Part shown: one piece after another, positions 29,087-32,839 of the stretch
How positions within the stretch are numbered: position 1 is the first letter of the stretch
Layout: every line of letters begins with the position of its first letter
From: Pelagibacteraceae bacterium
Lineage (GTDB): Bacteria; Pseudomonadota; Alphaproteobacteria; HIMB59; GCA-002718135
Assembly (NCBI GenBank): GCA_018657885.1
Contig: JABHWG010000113.1
Coordinates: forward strand, 1-32,839
Reading direction: 5' to 3'
Length of the DNA stretch: 32,839 nt
Position numbers and translations under genes: made by a program
Notes under the pieces: generated by a model
What the model saw: the letters and a program-made list of their open reading frames with translations, nothing else
The model's database searches: none
Told to the model about the DNA's origin: nothing

Positions 29087-31045
29087 TCACATAAAAGTGT
29101 ATGGATCAACATCAATAATTACCCTAATAGTTGATGGAATCTTTAATGAACTGACCATCTTTTTAGTAAAAATATTAAGGTTTTTCCTACTTTTTCCTTT
29201 AAGCAAGATCCTGTAACGATATTGTCCTTTCAATAAATTAATGGGGGCCTCTACGGGACCAAGAACATCCACTTCTGAAGAATATTTTTTAAAAAAAACT
29301 AATTTTTGTGAAGTTTTTTCAACATTAGCCTTAGATGAACCTGAAATAATGATGGATGTCATGAAGCCAAAAGGAGGAATTTTAAATTGTTCTCTTTCCT
29401 TAAGGGCTTCTCTAATAAAAGAAGTACGATCTCTTTTTTGTAAAGATTGAATGATAGGTTGCTCAGGGTAATATGTTTGGATGATAACTTTTCCTGTCTG
29501 CTGAGATCTTCCTGCTCTACCACTTACTTGCTGCAACATATTATAAGTTTTTTCAATTGCTCTCATGTCGCCACCAAACAATCCTGCATCAGCATCAATA
29601 ACACCAACTAAGGATAAATTAGGAAAGTCATAACCTTTGGCCATTATTTGCGTTGCTACAATAATATCAATTTCTTTATTAGTGAACTTTGTGATTAAGT
29701 CTTTTATTTTTTTTGGTGAATTTATTAAGTCACTCGACATCACACTTACAACTTTATCAGAAAATACTTGCTGGAGCTCTTCTGCAATTCTTTCAACTCC
29801 AGGTCCTATAAATTTTATTGACTCTTTCGCTAAACACTTAGGACAATCAAAAGTCATTTCTTCAATACTTCCACACTGATGACATAGTAAACGTTTTTTT
29901 TGTTGGTGCATCACTAGCCAAGAAGAGCATTGGGTACACTGGTGTCGATAACCACACTCAACACATAAACTTAAGGGTGAATAACCTCTTCTATTTAAAA
30001 ATATTAATGCCTGCTCTTGATTGGATAAACAATTTTCTATTTCTTTTTTTAGAAGAGACGAAATCCATTGATTTTTTTCTAATTTATTTTTTGATAAATC
30101 AACCAAACTTATTTCTGGAAGAGGTAGACCCGAATATTGCTTAGATAAAAAAACACGGTGGTACTTATTATTATTAATATTATTAGTTGTCTCCAAAGAG
30201 GGAGTTGCAGATGCTAAAATCAATTTATTTTTTTCAAAATTAGATTTGACGACTGCTAGGTCTCTAGCTTGATACCTAATGTTATCTTCTTGTTTATATG
30301 AAGAATCATGTTCTTCATCGATGACAGTTAATCCTAGATTACTGAAAGGAAGGAAAAGGCTTGAGCGCGCACCTATAATGACAATAGGCTTCCCTTGATA
30401 ACATTTATGCCAAATTTCTTTTCGTCTTTTAGGTGTAATCCTTGAGTGCCAAATATCAATATCAATGCCAAATCTTTCTTTAAATCTATTTTCAAATTGA
30501 GGTGTTAAACTTATCTCTGGCACCATAATAAGTACTTGTTTTGATTGTTTAATTTCTAATTCAATTAAATCAAAGTAAACTTCTGTTTTACCAGAACCTG
30601 TTACCCCTTCTAAAACAATAGGTTTATTTGAATTTTGCTGAATTTTAATAATATCTGTTTTAGCTCTATCTTGCTCTTCATTTAAAACAGTTGATTTAAA
30701 AACTGGATTAATGACACTTTCACTATCTTGTTGATACGCAATGATATCTTTATTAATAGTAAATAGTTTTAAGACAGAGCCTAGTGGAGCAAGAGTATAA
30801 TCGCTTACCCATTTTAGAAATCTTATATTTGTTTTATTAAGTTTTACTCCACTAATAATCGTATCTATTTTTTTTATTTTATATTCAGGTTTTTTTACGT
30901 CACTTTCAATGATCATTCCTACATCCATCGCCTTACCAAATGGAACAATAACCACTTGACCTATTTCTAAAAGAGAATCGTCATCTTCATAAGTAAAGAC
31001 TTGATCAAAAGGTCTGGCAACAATGATATTATAATACATATTCAA
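29087..31045 (-). CDS. priA: primosomal protein N' (PriA replication restart helicase)
   Basis: 652 aa. EGVTGSGKTEVYFDLI, VPEISLTPQFENRFKERFG, VIDEEHDSSYKQED, zinc-binding Cys clusters (CVECGYRHQCTQCSSWLVMHQQKKRLLCHQCG...CPKC), QVSGRAGRSQQTGKVIIQTYYPEQPII. Confidence 0.97.
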   Translation of the reverse strand: MNMYYNIIVARPFDQVFTYEDDDSLLEIGQVVIVPFGKAMDVGMIIESDVKKPEYKIKKIDTIISGVKLNKTNIRFLKWVSDYTLAPLGSVLKLFTINKDIIAYQQDSESVINPVFKSTVLNEEQDRAKTDIIKIQQNSNKPIVLEGVTGSGKTEVYFDLIELEIKQSKQVLIMVPEISLTPQFENRFKERFGIDIDIWHSRITPKRRKEIWHKCYQGKPIVIIGARSSLFLPFSNLGLTVIDEEHDSSYKQEDNIRYQARDLAVVKSNFEKNKLILASATPSLETTNNINNNKYHRVFLSKQYSGLPLPEISLVDLSKNKLEKNQWISSLLKKEIENCLSNQEQALIFLNRRGYSPLSLCVECGYRHQCTQCSSWLVMHQQKKRLLCHQCGSIEEMTFDCPKCLAKESIKFIGPGVERIAEELQQVFSDKVVSVMSSDLINSPKKIKDLITKFTNKEIDIIVATQIMAKGYDFPNLSLVGVIDADAGLFGGDMRAIEKTYNMLQQVSGRAGRSQQTGKVIIQTYYPEQPIIQSLQKRDRTSFIREALKEREQFKIPPFGFMTSIIISGSSKANVEKTSQKLVFFKKYSSEVDVLGPVEAPINLLKGQYRYRILLKGKSRKNLNIFTKKMVSSLKIPSTIRVIIDVDPYTFM

Positions 31046-31104
31046 TACTAAAATTTTTATAATCTTAACTTTTTAAATATCACGTATATGATATACAGCA
31101 ATCA

Positions 31105-31764
31105 ATGAAATTTTTTGTTGATACAGCTAATATAAAAGAAATTGAAGAACTCATCCCTACTGGATTTGTTGATGGAGTAACTACAAACCCTTCTCTTATT
31201 GCTAAAAATGGTGATGATATGGCCAAAACAATTAAAACAATTTGTTCTATCGTTTCTGGTCCAGTAAGTGCTGAAGTTACCGCAACAGATTTTGACACCA
31301 TGTTACAAGAAGGGAAATACTTAGCCTCTCTTGCTAAAAATGTTGCTGTGAAAGTTCCCCTTACCCCTAATGGGTTGAAAACATGTAAAACACTTAGAGA
31401 GAAAGATATTATGGTAAATGTCACTCTTTGTTTTACTGCCGCACAAGCTTTATTAGCCGCAAAAGCTGGTGCGACATTTATCTCTCCTTTTGTTGGTCGA
31501 TTAGATGATTTGGGAGAAAATGGAATGGACCTTATTGAAGATATTGTCGATATTTATGAGAATTACAATTTTAAAACAGAAGTACTCGTTGCCTCTATTA
31601 GATCAGCACAGCACGTAATTGATGCAGCTGTCATTGGTGCACATGTCTCTACGCTACCTCCAAAAGTTATTCACGGATTATACAACCATGAATTAACAGA
31701 TAAAGGGTTAAGTGCTTTTTTAGAAGATTGGAAAAAAACAGGACAATCCATCTTACCCAAATAA
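31105..31764 (+). CDS. fsa: fructose-6-phosphate aldolase-like transaldolase
   Basis: 219 aa. [67 protein letters not shown]. Placement next to priA/atp fits Alphaproteobacteria. Confidence 0.95.
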   Translation: MKFFVDTANIKEIEELIPTGFVDGVTTNPSLIAKNGDDMAKTIKTICSIVSGPVSAEVTATDFDTMLQEGKYLASLAKNVAVKVPLTPNGLKTCKTLREKDIMVNVTLCFTAAQALLAAKAGATFISPFVGRLDDLGENGMDLIEDIVDIYENYNFKTEVLVASIRSAQHVIDAAVIGAHVSTLPPKVIHGLYNHELTDKGLSAFLEDWKKTGQSILPK

Positions 31765-32430
31765 ATGAAAAGAAAAGATGAAAACAGTTCTGCTGAAGAT
31801 CTTGTTCAAAACTTTCTCAAAAAAAATAAAAACTTTTTTCTAAAGCATCCAGAACTACTAAAGGAGTTACAATTTCCTCTTAAGGATGAGAGCTCAGACA
31901 AAGTTATCGATCTTCAAGTTTACCGATATAAAAAAATTAATCAGGAAAATATTGATATTCAAAATCAAATGACACAAATTTTACTTGCTGGAAAAAGTCA
32001 TATGCAATCGCAAAAAAGAATTCTAAAATCTTCTCTTAAAATTTTAAATTGCAAATCATTAGCAAAAGTCTTTAGCGTGATCTTATCTGATTTTAAATTA
32101 CTTCTTGGTTGTGAATATATTAATTGTTTCAGTACAAATGATAGTATTGATATCAATGAGATACAAAAAATAGATGCGAGAATAGCCAAAAGTTATTTTC
32201 GTGAGAAAGCTATCACAAACTTAAATCAAAATCCCAAAGGGGTGTTGTTATATTTTCCTAATAAATCCCAGCAAATAAAATCCTATATCTTATTAAAAAT
32301 TAATTTTCAGGAAGATATGTTCGTTGTGGCTATGGGATCAAAAGATATCAATAAATTTAATCCAGACCAACAAGTTGATCTCATCGAATATTTAATTAAA
32401 ATTATAGAAATTAAAATAAACCAACTATAA
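31765..32430 (+). CDS. DUF484 family protein
   Basis: VQNFLKKNKNFFLKHPELLKELQFPLKDESSDKVIDLQVYRYKKINQENIDIQNQM is the typical DUF484 N-terminus. Confidence 0.85.
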   Translation: MKRKDENSSAEDLVQNFLKKNKNFFLKHPELLKELQFPLKDESSDKVIDLQVYRYKKINQENIDIQNQMTQILLAGKSHMQSQKRILKSSLKILNCKSLAKVFSVILSDFKLLLGCEYINCFSTNDSIDINEIQKIDARIAKSYFREKAITNLNQNPKGVLLYFPNKSQQIKSYILLKINFQEDMFVVAMGSKDINKFNPDQQVDLIEYLIKIIEIKINQL

Positions 32431-32439
32431 GGAACATAC

Positions 32440-32646
32440 ATGAAAGGTTTTAGATTTATAACAGATGATGATACATCAGAGTTTTGTCACCGCGTAACAG
32501 AAGCGTTATCAAATGACTGGAAATTATATGGTGAACCCAAAATGACATTTGATAAAAAAAGAGGAGTAATGCGGTGCGGTCAAGGGGTTATAAAAAGTGC
32601 TCCTAAAAAAAAATATTCAAAGAAAATGTCTTTGAGTTCGATTTAA
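32440..32646 (+). CDS. DUF1737-domain small protein
   Basis: 68 aa. FITDDDTSEFCHRVTEALSNDWKLYGEPKMTFDKKRGVMRCGQGVIKS matches the DUF1737 pattern. Confidence 0.82.
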   Translation: MKGFRFITDDDTSEFCHRVTEALSNDWKLYGEPKMTFDKKRGVMRCGQGVIKSAPKKKYSKKMSLSSI

Positions 32647-32689
32647 TTTTTTGATCCTCTAATAAAAATTATTTTCAAACATCATTATA

Positions 32690-32839
32690 ATGTCTGATAA
32701 ATCTTCAATTCAAAATATTGTAAAATTATCTATACCAATTTTTTTTGCTAATCTTGTTATTCCATTAGTAGCCATTGTTGATACAGGCTTAATGGGTAAT
32801 CTAGATAATGCTAGTTATCTAACAGCCACAAGTATTGCC
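32690..32839 (+). CDS. MATE-family efflux transporter, 3' truncated by window edge
   Basis: Not in the ORF track. ATG at 32690 gives an open frame to the window end: MSDKSSIQNIVKLSIPIFFANLVIPLVAIVDTGLMGNLDNASYLTATSIA, a MATE-like first helix ('P.f.anl..pl...vDt..mG'). Confidence 0.75.
   Translation, partial: MSDKSSIQNIVKLSIPIFFANLVIPLVAIVDTGLMGNLDNASYLTATSIA

Noticed and set aside
31077-31094. Inverted repeat ATATCA-CGTATA-TGATAT upstream of fsa
   Set aside because: Short AT-rich arms expected by chance at this composition; no second copy noticed.
31080-31424. 114-aa minus-strand ORF over the start of fsa
   Set aside because: Shadow of the transaldolase gene; no homology recognised.

Overview
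AT-rich bacterial window, probably from a marine alphaproteobacterium (inferred from gene content: putA with a divergent Lrp-type regulator, atpHAGDC next to priA/fsa, DUF484, DUF1737). Conserved housekeeping blocks lie at both ends: a partial amidohydrolase, putA and an Lrp/PutR-like regulator on the left; atpCDGAH, priA, fsa/tal, DUF484, DUF1737 and a partial MATE gene on the right. Between them is a ~20 kb catabolic cluster (about 4391-24124). A leftward operon encodes three HyuA-type and two HyuB-type hydantoinase/oxoprolinase proteins plus a DUF917 protein. A divergent rightward unit encodes a third HyuB, a complete Dpp/Opp-type ABC importer, a GAF-like protein, an M24 (Xaa-Pro type) peptidase and a LacI/GntR-like repressor. 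The strongest non-coding signal is a 16-bp near-perfect palindrome, ATGGTA(R)CG(Y)TACCAT. It occurs exactly twice by eye, in opposite orientation and identical over 19 nt: once in the divergent hyuA/hyuB intergenic region and once just upstream of the solute-binding protein gene. It is a strong candidate operator for the cluster's own LacI-family regulator. Other candidate signals are a 10-bp direct repeat with 30-bp periodicity between putA and its regulator, a strong hairpin between the binding-protein and permease genes, and a 14-bp palindrome upstream of atpH. No rRNA, tRNA, CRISPR array or mobile element was recognised. The substrate of the cluster cannot be determined from sequence alone.
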